Positions 34,116 through 40,975 of a stretch of DNA of 41,057 bases are shown piece by piece. The translations under genes were made by a program, and so were the position numbers. This stretch comes from Bacteroidales bacterium (GTDB taxonomy: Bacteria; Bacteroidota; Bacteroidia; Bacteroidales; P3). Every line of letters starts with the position of its first letter. Position 1 is the stretch's first letter. The stretch spans positions 1 to 41,057 of the forward strand of contig JAFSOU010000029.1 in NCBI GenBank assembly GCA_017443265.1, read 5' to 3'. The notes below the pieces were generated by a model. The model was given only the letters and a program-made list of their open reading frames with translations, was not told the origin of the DNA and ran no database searches.

Positions 34116-34601
34116 ATGATGAAAAACAATAAAAGCATAAAACTTTTTTTTCTTATATTTATTTTGACATGTTTATTTAAAAGTTGTGCATGGTATTTAT
34201 ATCCAAAAGCAATTTTAGAGGACATGAAAGAAATGGAAGTGCGTCGCAAAAAAACTGTTTACAATCTTTCTTTCAGCGGTATCGTTGTGGATAAAGGTAT
34301 TTATGGAGCAAACTGTTGGATAACAATTTTACTAAAGCAAATGCATCCATCTTTTACTGAGTTAACATTAACAGATAGATTTGAGCTTGAACGATTTGGC
34401 ATTCAGGAATGTGACAGCACAAATAAATCCTATGAAGTTTGTTGTCCCTGTAACTGCACAACTCCTAATCCCTGCTATATCAAAATATCTATACCAGAAG
34501 CAGCATATAATCAAATAGAAAAAAAACAACCTATAACTAAAGAGCCTTCTTCATACTACTTTTTAACAAACGGAAAAAAAATATTATGGATAAAACCATA
34601 A
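34116..34601 (+). CDS. Unrecognised lipoprotein, possible orphan immunity protein
   Basis: A lipoprotein signal ends LFKSC. The mature part is unfamiliar, with a cysteine-rich stretch CCPCNCTTPNPC near residue 110. The ATG overlaps the last codons of an upstream reading frame open from the repeat (about 34052-34132, a lysine-rich tail ending INDEKQ). This is the kind of overlap seen between Rhs toxin tips and their immunity genes. An Rhs core fragment follows at once. The immunity role is inference from context. The gene is AT-rich. Confidence 0.6.
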   Translation: MMKNNKSIKLFFLIFILTCLFKSCAWYLYPKAILEDMKEMEVRRKKTVYNLSFSGIVVDKGIYGANCWITILLKQMHPSFTELTLTDRFELERFGIQECDSTNKSYEVCCPCNCTTPNPCYIKISIPEAAYNQIEKKQPITKEPSSYYFLTNGKKILWIKP

Positions 34602-34891
34602 AAGATGTTACCTACACCTACGGAACTGCCTCGAACACAGGTACTAACGCCTGCGGAAGGCTACTGCGTGTGGACGACGGCACGGGGTACCAGACATTTG
34701 CGTACGACCGCCTTGGCAACGTGGCCGAGAACACAAGGACAATAGCCCTGCCCTTTGAGGATCTTGTTGCGGCGGATTTGCAATCCGACGCAGTAGAGTT
34801 TCGGGATTTCAAATCCCAATATGCCACTGTTGCGGATTGCAAATCCGCAACAACTGAATTTTTAAGAGAAACAAAAAAGACTATAAAATAG
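34586..34891 (+). pseudogene. Orphan Rhs core fragment running into palindromic repeat
   Basis: From about 34604 to 34762 the frame encodes Rhs/YD-repeat sequence: DVTYTYGTASNTGTNACGRL, then YQTFAYDRLGNVAENTRTI. This is about 53 residues of what would be a protein of over 1000. After FED the frame runs straight into the palindromic repeat and ends. No toxin domain or complete Rhs gene is present, so this is a displaced remnant. Its codon use is GC-rich, unlike the AT-rich genes around it. Confidence 0.75.
34763..34856. repeat. Palindromic repeat, family GGATTT-CAAATCC, copy 2 (three hairpins)
   Basis: Three perfect hairpins in a row: CGGATT-tgc-AATCCG (34773-34787), GGGATTTCAAATCCC (34803-34817) and GTTGCGGATT-gca-AATCCGCAAC (34829-34851, 10-bp stem). 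Its ends match the copy at 33915-34050. Confidence 0.88.
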
Positions 34892-34944
34892 TAAGGAAAG
34901 AAATACATCCTTTACCTACTATACAACAAACATATTATTAAAAA

Positions 34945-35205
34945 ATGGGCGAAAAAAAACTGAGCAAAAAAGGAAAAAAAACAGAAGATAAAAAAAATAA
35001 TAGAAGAAATGAACTAAGAAAGAAAGATGTAAAAGATGACATAATAAACATTTTGTTGCTAATGAGCAATTACACTCCGAAAACAAAGTTCGGTGATTAT
35101 TTTTCATTTTATTATAAGTGTTTTATTGTTGTTTTTATGTTGTTTATAGTCTTTTATTTTTCATCAATTATTCCTTTTGACAGGGATGCGGCTGTTGGTT
35201 GGTAA
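34945..35205 (+). CDS. Small Lys-rich membrane protein, probably truncated by a repeat
   Basis: The 86-residue product begins with a very basic stretch (KKLSKKGKKTEDKKNNRR) and has one membrane helix at about 58-75. The last codons (DRDAAVGW, stop) lie in a degenerate copy of the palindromic repeat. The true protein was therefore probably longer and was cut by insertion of the repeat. Its basic N-terminus plus helix resembles the gene at 36808. Function unknown. Confidence 0.5.
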   Translation: MGEKKLSKKGKKTEDKKNNRRNELRKKDVKDDIINILLLMSNYTPKTKFGDYFSFYYKCFIVVFMLFIVFYFSSIIPFDRDAAVGW

Positions 35206-35266
35206 AAATATCCGCTGTAGTATATATGAGATGTGTGTTCCGTTTGTTGTGTATGAATTCTTGTTT

Positions 35267-35309
35267 ACGTTGTTGCGGATTTGCAATCCGCTGTAGTAAA
35301 ATACAACGT
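35267..35309. repeat. Palindromic repeat, nested hairpin
   Basis: An inner perfect hairpin GCGGATT-tgc-AATCCGC (35275-35291) is enclosed by ACGTTGT / ACAACGT. It lies in the 367-bp gap 35206-35572, which also contains a degenerate copy just after 35180 and the 85-bp repeat below, but no complete gene. Confidence 0.8.
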
Positions 35310-35343
35310 TTATTACCCCGCAAAGCAATAAACTCCCGCCGCA

Positions 35344-35428
35344 GCCGTTATCATGATGATGTTTAGCAAGTTGGTACATATAAGCGGGATTGCAAATCCC
35401 TATACTAAAGCGTGTTGGATTACAAATC
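35344..35428 (+). repeat. 85-bp direct repeat, left copy
   Basis: This 85-bp unit starts GCCGTTATCATGATGATGTT and contains two members of the palindromic family (GCGGGATTGCAAATCCC and TTGGATTACAAATC). It matches 36069-36153 at all but one position and brackets the gene at 35573. Confidence 0.9.
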
Positions 35429-35572
35429 CGACACGACGGAAATCCATTAATCATGTATTTGTATTTGAGGCCAATAAATATTCAACATTAAATAAAAAAG
35501 AAAACTATGGTAATGATAAATACAAGATGCCGACAAAACAAAAACCTGCCAGCTTGCTTAAATTATTCAAAG

Positions 35573-36028
35573 ATGCTGGTTATTAACATAGTTGTAGTTT
35601 TTGTTATTTACGCTTGTACAAATAATGAGATTTCTTCAATAAATTGTGGTAATGAAACAAGATATACCATCGATTCTTTTCTCCCATACTATGAAAATGA
35701 TTCTTTCTTCAATGAAGAGTGTGCAAAAGAACTCGCAAAAACAGTTGAGAATATTGCAATTTCACAGATTGGGGTGAAATATTATAATTTTGTGATGAAA
35801 AATGGCAAATCATATTTGACCATAACATTTAGAGCAGACGGTGAGATACTTGGATGCAAATTGCATTCAAAAAATATATCAGTACAAGAAAAACTATTAG
35901 TGGAAAACATAATTATTAAACAACATGATTTAAAATTTAGATGTGAATACTTGGATGATTTAGATAAAGATCTGTGTTCTAAAATCTTGGAATGGATTAT
36001 CGTGCTTCCCGTTACAGCGGATTTGTAA
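35573..36028 (+). CDS. Unrecognised lipoprotein in a cassette bracketed by 85-bp repeats
   Basis: I choose ATG 35573, which starts at a lipoprotein signal (LVINIVVVFVIYAC); in-frame ATGs upstream add a polar leader. The product of about 151 residues has a TonB-like or immunity-like small alpha/beta look (SYLTITFRADGEILGCKLHS) but no family I can name. The start overlaps by 14 nt an upstream frame ending KPASLLKLFKDAGY, as a toxin tail would. The last codons (TADL, stop) are half of a palindromic repeat. Two 85-bp direct repeats flank it. Confidence 0.6.
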   Translation: MLVINIVVVFVIYACTNNEISSINCGNETRYTIDSFLPYYENDSFFNEECAKELAKTVENIAISQIGVKYYNFVMKNGKSYLTITFRADGEILGCKLHSKNISVQEKLLVENIIIKQHDLKFRCEYLDDLDKDLCSKILEWIIVLPVTADL

Positions 36029-36068
36029 TTTGAAACAGAATAGAAGAGAACAATAACCCCACCCCGTT

Positions 36069-36153
36069 GCCGTTATCATGATGATGTTTAGCAAGTTGGT
36101 ACATATAAGCGGGATTGCAAATCCATATACTAAAGCGTGTTGGATTACAAATC
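36069..36153 (+). repeat. 85-bp direct repeat, right copy
   Basis: It differs from 35344-35428 at one base. The two copies are 725 bp apart, so recombination between them would cut out exactly one gene. Between them and the flanking genes are further partial palindromes. Confidence 0.9.
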
Positions 36154-36195
36154 TGCAACAACTGAGTTGGGGCCATTACCTAAAATAAAATAGTT

Positions 36196-36534
36196 ATGTA
36201 TAAAAAAAATGACAAAAACAGAATTTTCTTCTATATGTGCTTATTTTCAATTGGCAAAATAACAGCAAAAGAATTCTGTGATGATTTTTATGAATGCTAT
36301 GATATACTTGGAGAGATGGATTTCACTCAACAAGAGGATGAAGTTCTGAACAACCTATCAAATTCATATGTAGCACGTTACACTCCATACGAATCTGACC
36401 GTACTCAATTTCCGGATACCTTTATTGACGATATCGGATTAAAAAAAGGAGTCGATATGGCAATTACCTTGCTAAAAAGTTCTTTGAAGGGAGTGGCACA
36501 AGACATGCAAGAAATACTCTCATTATGTAAATAA
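36196..36534 (+). CDS. Colicin-D-immunity-like protein, orphan
   Basis: The 112-residue product shows the order of features of colicin D immunity proteins and the wider 'bacterial self-protective colicin-like immunity' family. These are a helical start with GKITAKEFCDDFYEC, a middle acidic helix, then ARYTPYESDR and a closing IDDIGLKKGVDMAITLL. In E. coli ImmD the matching parts read KITAIEF, RFEPDADR and IDDNGLKVEVRSIL. These proteins bind and block tRNA-cutting toxins. No cognate toxin is encoded beside it. The assignment rests on my memory of the family pattern, not on a search. Confidence 0.6.
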   Translation: MYKKNDKNRIFFYMCLFSIGKITAKEFCDDFYECYDILGEMDFTQQEDEVLNNLSNSYVARYTPYESDRTQFPDTFIDDIGLKKGVDMAITLLKSSLKGVAQDMQEILSLCK

Positions 36535-36722
36535 TAGAATGCATATTCATACAATCGGCCGCAACAGTATGTCTTAGCCTGAAAGAAGTTGCCTTTTATA
36601 GGAACATATCAAATAATGTAAAAGTTCACAAGGTTGTTGAACGTGATTGTATTCAAACAAAGGTCGGATTATTACTTGTGGCAATGAGCTAAAGGTTGCA
36701 AACCCGTAACAAATGAACTAAA

Positions 36723-36815
36723 ATGCTGAATGCAACTGTCGGAAGTGTCCCAAAAGAAGCTATTGAGAGAGGAACCACTACTATAAAAGATAGAGCGTTG
36801 AAAAAAGATGAGTAA
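36723..36815 (+). pseudogene. Short toxin-tail-like reading frame overlapping the next gene
   Basis: A 30-codon frame (from ATG 36723, directly after a stop at 36714) contains VPKEAIERGTTTIKDRALKK and ends DE at TAA 36813-36815. It overlaps the ATG of the following gene in ATGAGTAA, a typical toxin-immunity junction. It is too short to be a toxin and is probably the last part of one. The stretch 36535-36722 before it has no gene I can support, though one frame is open for about 50 codons without a start. Confidence 0.4.
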
Positions 36816-37272
36816 AAAAAAGATGAGTAAAAAAAAGATGAGTAAAAAAAATAATAAGACAAAAAACAGTATCTACATTAATATTTGTGGACTAAAAGTA
36901 AATGGAACTATTCTTGTAGCTATGGCTATTATGTTAATATTGCTTGCAATTAACATACCCATCCAAAGACATCGAAAAAACTTGCTTGAAAACGGAAATA
37001 CAATTGTCGTCAATGCAGAGATTGTTGATGTCGGTAAAAGAACGCGTGGGGGGCTTGGTTTTAGACCGAAAGTAGGGTACATAAAATACAAATATTATAT
37101 TGAAAACAAGATGTTTATTCGAGCGTATGAATCTTTTTACATAAGCAATAATATAGAAAAGTATCATATTGGTGATTGTATAGAGGTTATTGTAAGTTTG
37201 GATGATGAAGAAGTTTATGAATGGAATAAATCGAAGGGCACTTTTAAATGTGAGGAACAAGATGATATTTGA
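36808..37272 (+). CDS. Small membrane protein with triplicated start (DUF3592-like look)
   Basis: The 154-residue product opens with three copies of MSKKK, from three 15-bp repeats with ATGs at 36808, 36823 and 36838. A membrane helix (about residues 33-50) is followed by a beta-rich domain with the pattern VNAEIVDVGKRTRG, YIKYKYYIENK and IGDCIEVIVSLDDEEV. This resembles DUF3592-type proteins, some of which are found as immunity proteins. Which ATG is used cannot be told. It is AT-rich and follows a toxin-tail-like frame. Confidence 0.62.
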   Translation: MSKKKMSKKKMSKKNNKTKNSIYINICGLKVNGTILVAMAIMLILLAINIPIQRHRKNLLENGNTIVVNAEIVDVGKRTRGGLGFRPKVGYIKYKYYIENKMFIRAYESFYISNNIEKYHIGDCIEVIVSLDDEEVYEWNKSKGTFKCEEQDDI

Positions 37273-37313
37273 CTACGGTTGTAAAATTTTACAAGATTGT
37301 TGAAGACATTTTC

Positions 37314-37390
37314 CTTGTTGCGGCGGATTTGATGTTATCCGCTTCGCTATCGAAAGGTTCACAGAACCTTTCTTCACACCTTCGGGGCTT
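37314..37390. repeat. Palindromic repeat, family GGATTT, copy at the right end of the accessory region
   Basis: It begins CTTGTTGCGGCGGATTTGAT like the copy at 33915. It has the hairpin GAAAGGTTC-aca-GAACCTTTC (37352-37372), which has two paired base changes relative to the hairpin at 33953. The accessory region is thus bounded by the same element on both sides. Short tandem repeats of the CTGAATACTGACC type follow to 37448. Confidence 0.85.
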
Positions 37391-37448
37391 TACTGACCAC
37401 TGACTACTGAATACTGACCACTAATTGTCAATTTTCAACTATCAATTT

Positions 37449-39278
37449 TCAACTCCTAAAGGAATCGTACACCACTTTGGCTTTGGCCATGCCTACGACT
37501 TTGGCCAGGTCCTCGAGGGGGGTGTTGCGTATCTGTTTCACCGATTTGAACTGCAGCAGCAGCTCGCGGGCTGTCTTTTCGCCTATTCCGGGGATCTCCG
37601 TAAGGGCGGTCTTGAAGGTGCCTTTGGAGCGTTTGTTGCGGTGGAAGGTGATGGCAAACCGGTGCACCTCGTTCTGTATCTGCTCCAGCAGGTGGAACAG
37701 TGGACTGCGTGGCGCTATGCCTATGCTTACTGGCGGAAATCCGTACAGCAGCTCCGAGGTGCGGTGGCGGTCGTCCTTGGCAAGTCCGGCGATGGGGATG
37801 GCGAGACCCAGCTCGTCGTGCAGCACACGGCGCACCACTTCCATCTGGCCTTTGCCGCCGTCCACTATTATCAGCTGCGGCAGGGGTTTCTGTTCGTCGC
37901 GGAGACGTGTGTAGCGACGTCTCACCACCTCCTCCATCGAGGCGTAGTCGTCGGGACCGTCAACAGTTTTGATGTTGAAATGGCGGTACTGCTGGCGGTC
38001 GGGCTTGCCGTCGGTGAAATGCACCATGGCGGCCACCGCGAATTCGCCCTGTATGTTGCTGTTGTCGAAACACTCGATGTTGCGCGGCAGCTCAGGCAGT
38101 CCAAGCTCTTTCTGAATCTTTTCCAAAAGCTGCATCTTACCTGCGTCGGGGTCCACCAGCAGCCGTTGGCTGAAACGCTCGTGCTGGTAGAATTTAACGT
38201 TGCGCAACGACAACTCCAGCAGCTCTTTCTTGGCCCCTCGGGTGGGGATAATCTGGTGCAAGTATTCGTCGGGCAGGTCCACTTTTATCGGCACAACCAC
38301 CTCTTTGGCAGTGCTTTGCGTGCTTTGGTGCAGTTCGGGGATTATTACCGCAAGGATGTCGGCGTCGCTTTCGTCGAGCTGTTTCTTGATTTCCGTTGAA
38401 AACGAGTGGATTATGCCGCCGTTCTTTATTCTCATCATGTTGACGTAAGCAAATTTTTCGTCGGAGAGGATGGAGAACACGTCGAGGTCGTGCACCGAGG
38501 TGTCCACCACTGTGGAACGGCTCTGATACTGGTTCAGCAGCATTATTTTCTGTTTCACAGCTTCGGCCTGCTCGAATTCCAGAGCATCGGCGTGACGTGT
38601 CATCTCGGCTTTCAGCTCGTTGAGCGTTTCGCCGAAATCGCCTTTCAGTATGCGGCGTATGTTGTCGATGGTGGCGTTGTAATGCTCGTAGCTCTCGTTG
38701 CCGGTGCAGGGGGCGTTGCACAGGCCAATCTGTGCGTTGATACACGCCTTGAACTTGCCCTGTTCCACGCTTTTCCGCGTAAGCGGCAGCTTGCAGGTGC
38801 GGTAAAGGAACACGTTTCGTATCATCTCCTGCAACTCTCTGAGTATCTTTTGGTTGGGATAAGGCCCAAAGAATGTGCCGCGAGTCTTTTGGCGGTCGCG
38901 GGTGAAAAGCAGGCGGGGAAACTCCTCGGCGGTGAGGCAGAGGTAAGGGTAGGTTTTGTCGTCCTTCAGCATACTGTTGTATTTTGGCTGAAGGGTTTTG
39001 ATAAGGTTGTTTTCCAAAAGCAGGGCGTCAACCTCGGTGTTTACCACGGTGTAGCGTATGGTGTAAATCTTGCGGACGAGGATTTTTATCTTAGGTGAAA
39101 GGTCGTCGTAGTGGTTGAAATAGGAGTGCACACGGCGGCTGAGGTTGCGCGCCTTGCCCACGTAGAGCAGATTGCCGCCCTCGTCGAAATACTGGTAAAC
39201 GCCGGGAGTTTCGGGCAACGTCTTCAGCTGCTGCTCGATATGGTCGAAATTGCGGTTGAAACTCCTGTCGCCCGCCAC
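37449..39278 (-). CDS. uvrC: UvrABC excinuclease subunit C (GTG start)
   Basis: The 609-residue product has the full UvrC layout. It comprises a GIY-YIG nuclease (PGVYQYFDEGGNLLYVGKAR, from residue 24), a short cysteine cluster region, the UVR motif (about residues 205-240), and a C-terminal RNase-H-like nuclease (ECFDNSNIQG to IVDGGKGQ). Helix-hairpin-helix repeats follow (IPGIGEKTARELL). It makes the two cuts around DNA lesions during nucleotide excision repair. The start is GTG 39278, two bases after the gldH stop, since no ATG is available. The gene is probably translationally coupled to gldH. Confidence 0.96.
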   Translation of the reverse strand: MAGDRSFNRNFDHIEQQLKTLPETPGVYQYFDEGGNLLYVGKARNLSRRVHSYFNHYDDLSPKIKILVRKIYTIRYTVVNTEVDALLLENNLIKTLQPKYNSMLKDDKTYPYLCLTAEEFPRLLFTRDRQKTRGTFFGPYPNQKILRELQEMIRNVFLYRTCKLPLTRKSVEQGKFKACINAQIGLCNAPCTGNESYEHYNATIDNIRRILKGDFGETLNELKAEMTRHADALEFEQAEAVKQKIMLLNQYQSRSTVVDTSVHDLDVFSILSDEKFAYVNMMRIKNGGIIHSFSTEIKKQLDESDADILAVIIPELHQSTQSTAKEVVVPIKVDLPDEYLHQIIPTRGAKKELLELSLRNVKFYQHERFSQRLLVDPDAGKMQLLEKIQKELGLPELPRNIECFDNSNIQGEFAVAAMVHFTDGKPDRQQYRHFNIKTVDGPDDYASMEEVVRRRYTRLRDEQKPLPQLIIVDGGKGQMEVVRRVLHDELGLAIPIAGLAKDDRHRTSELLYGFPPVSIGIAPRSPLFHLLEQIQNEVHRFAITFHRNKRSKGTFKTALTEIPGIGEKTARELLLQFKSVKQIRNTPLEDLAKVVGMAKAKVVYDSFRS

Positions 39279-39280
39279 GG

Positions 39281-39769
39281 TTATTCTATTTTGAGGTCCA
39301 TATTCACTTTCACAATCTTCACGCCGAAAGTCAGAATGCCCTCTGTTTCAAAATATTGCGAACCGTTTTTTACAAGCAGCTCGTGCGGCCCCTTGGCGTT
39401 GAAGAAGAAATATTCGCGCACCTTTCGGTCGAACTCATAGTATCGTCCCACGGGGTTGCCCAGCCAGATGCCGCGCTTGTCGCGGATGGCAATCTCGGTG
39501 GTGAGCTGTCGTTTGTAGTCCTCGTTTTCGATAAGGGTGCAGATAAAAGGCAGCATGTCGGGGCGGAAGGTGGCGGTGTCTATCCTGAAACGGAAATAGA
39601 TGTCGTAGCATGCCGCAGTGTCGCTGATGTCGAACTTAAACGACTCGGGCTCAAAACGTTGCCATTTGGCATCGGCAAACTCATGGGTCTCGTCGAGCAC
39701 AACTTTGTTTTCGGAGCAGGCGGCAAACAGGCCAATAGTTATTGTTGCTAAGAACAGAATTTTTTTCAT
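39281..39769 (-). CDS. gldH: GldH-family lipoprotein
   Basis: The 162-residue product has a lipoprotein signal ending LFAAC and the GldH pattern: FKFDISDTAACYDIYFRFR, ICTLIENEDYKRQLTTEIA and IWLGNPVGRYYEF. GldH is needed for gliding in Flavobacterium and is kept in many non-gliding Bacteroidales, where its function is unclear; it is an envelope protein. It lies between asd and uvrC on the same strand. Confidence 0.88.
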   Translation of the reverse strand: MKKILFLATITIGLFAACSENKVVLDETHEFADAKWQRFEPESFKFDISDTAACYDIYFRFRIDTATFRPDMLPFICTLIENEDYKRQLTTEIAIRDKRGIWLGNPVGRYYEFDRKVREYFFFNAKGPHELLVKNGSQYFETEGILTFGVKIVKVNMDLKIE

Positions 39770-39788
39770 TGTGGTAATTGTTTGAAAA

Positions 39789-40772
39789 TTAGCGTGTAGC
39801 GATAAGTTTTTGCAGAATTTCTATTGCGTTGGTTGCGGCGCCTTTGCGCAGGTTGTCGGCCACCACCCACAGGTTCAGCGAGTTGGGTTGCGAAAAGTCG
39901 CGACGAATGCGTCCCACAAACACATCGTCCTTATGGTGGGCGATGATGGGCATGGGGTATTGCAGGGCGGCATTGTCGTTGCAGAGGGTTACGCCCGGTG
40001 TGTTGCCGATAATGCGAATGGCCTCGTCGAGGTCGTAATACTTTTCAAATTCGATGTTCACAGCCTCGGAGTGTCCGCCCACCACGGGCACACGCGCCAC
40101 GGTGGCGGTGATGGCTATATTGTTGTCGCGCAGTATTTTGCGAGTTTCGTCAACGAGTTTCTACTCCTCCGTGGTGTAGCCGTCGGGTTGGAAATCGCCG
40201 CCGTGGGGGAAGAGGTTGCGGTGTATGGGGTAGGGGTAGGCCTTGTCGGCTTCGAGGCCTTGCTCCTCGGCCTCCAGCTGGCGTATGGCTTTGATGCCAG
40301 TACCGGTAACACTCTGGTAGGTGGATATTACCAACCGTTTGATTTTGTATGCCTTATGCAGCTGCGACACCGCCAGCACCATCTGTATGGTAGAGCAGTT
40401 GGGGTTGGCAATGATGCGGTCGGAGGGTTTTATTGCGTCGAAGTTTATTTCGGGCACCACCAGCGGTATTTCGGGCACTTTGCGCCATGCCGACGAGTTG
40501 TCGATAACCGTGGTGCCGGCTTCGGCAAAGAGCGGCGCATATTCCTTCGACGCCGAGGCGCCTGCCGAGAACACGGCATAGTCGGGTTTCATGGCAATGG
40601 AGTCGTCAACGGAGACGACTTTCAGTTTTCGTCCGGCAAAATCTATTTCTTTGCCCACCGATTTTGGCGAGGCGGCGGGGACTATCTCGCAGTTGGCAAA
40701 ACCGCGCTCCTCAAGCACTTGGAGCATTACGCCACCCACAAGTCCGGTGGCACCTACAACAGCAATTTTCAT
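39789..40772 (-). pseudogene. asd: Aspartate-semialdehyde dehydrogenase with an in-frame amber codon
   Basis: The frame from ATG 40772 to TAA 39789 is 328 codons, the normal length, and is unbroken except for a TAG at 40163-40161 (codon 204) inside a ...TTEE-stop-KLVDETRKI segment. The NADP site GATGLVGGVML, the catalytic cysteine in ANPNCSTIQM and the VVPEIN segment lie before the stop. The catalytic histidine in VPVVGGHSEAVN lies after it. Asd makes aspartate semialdehyde for lysine, diaminopimelate, threonine and methionine, and is normally essential. The stop may be a sequencing error or a recent mutation; other TAG codons in the window end genes normally, so general recoding is unlikely. 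Confidence 0.85.
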
Positions 40773-40795
40773 GTTTTTGTGTGTTAGATTCGATT

Positions 40796-40805
40796 TGCAA
40801 AAATA
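40796..40805 (-). promoter_or_regulatory. -7 promoter box for asd
   Basis: Read on the minus strand this is TATTTTTGCA, an exact match, 23 bp before ATG 40772, so the leader is short. Confidence 0.85.
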
Positions 40806-40812
40806 CGCTTTT

Positions 40813-40847
40813 TTGGTGAATGGTGAATGGTGAATGGTGATTAGTTA
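40813..40847. repeat. Heptad repeat directly upstream of the asd promoter
   Basis: Copies of GGTGAAT (read on the plus strand) form a run that ends 7 bp from the -7 box. On the transcribed strand it reads ATTCACC, as in the array before nqrA. Confidence 0.85.
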
Positions 40848-40965
40848 GTAACATGCTGTTGGGGATAGTTTTTTATTTCGGATTTATGATTTCGGATTTC
40901 GGAAGTTGTTTATAATTAACTGTAATAGTTCATAACGTTATTGTTGAAAATGGCTATTTTCACAC

Positions 40966-40975
40966 TGCAAAGGTA
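40966..40975 (-). promoter_or_regulatory. Second -7-like box upstream of asd
   Basis: Read on the minus strand this is TACCTTTGCA, matching the consensus. It lies about 195 bp before asd, with no gene between, so it may be a second asd promoter or serve a small transcript. Its use cannot be judged from this window. I see nothing else supportable from 40976 to the end. Confidence 0.45.

Noticed and set aside
34618..34908. 96-codon minus-strand frame with VADLQSA-like peptide
   Set aside because: It is the palindromic repeat and the Rhs fragment read backwards.
33915..37390. A CRISPR array as explanation of the repeats
   Set aside because: Copies vary in length, are separated by genes rather than even spacers, and no cas gene is present.
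33915..37390. A true integron cassette array
   Set aside because: No integron integrase or attI site is visible and the palindromes lack an obvious R-box/L-box arrangement, so only the resemblance in form is noted.
37425..39098. Long plus-strand frames over uvrC
   Set aside because: They are complements of the well-supported uvrC coding sequence.
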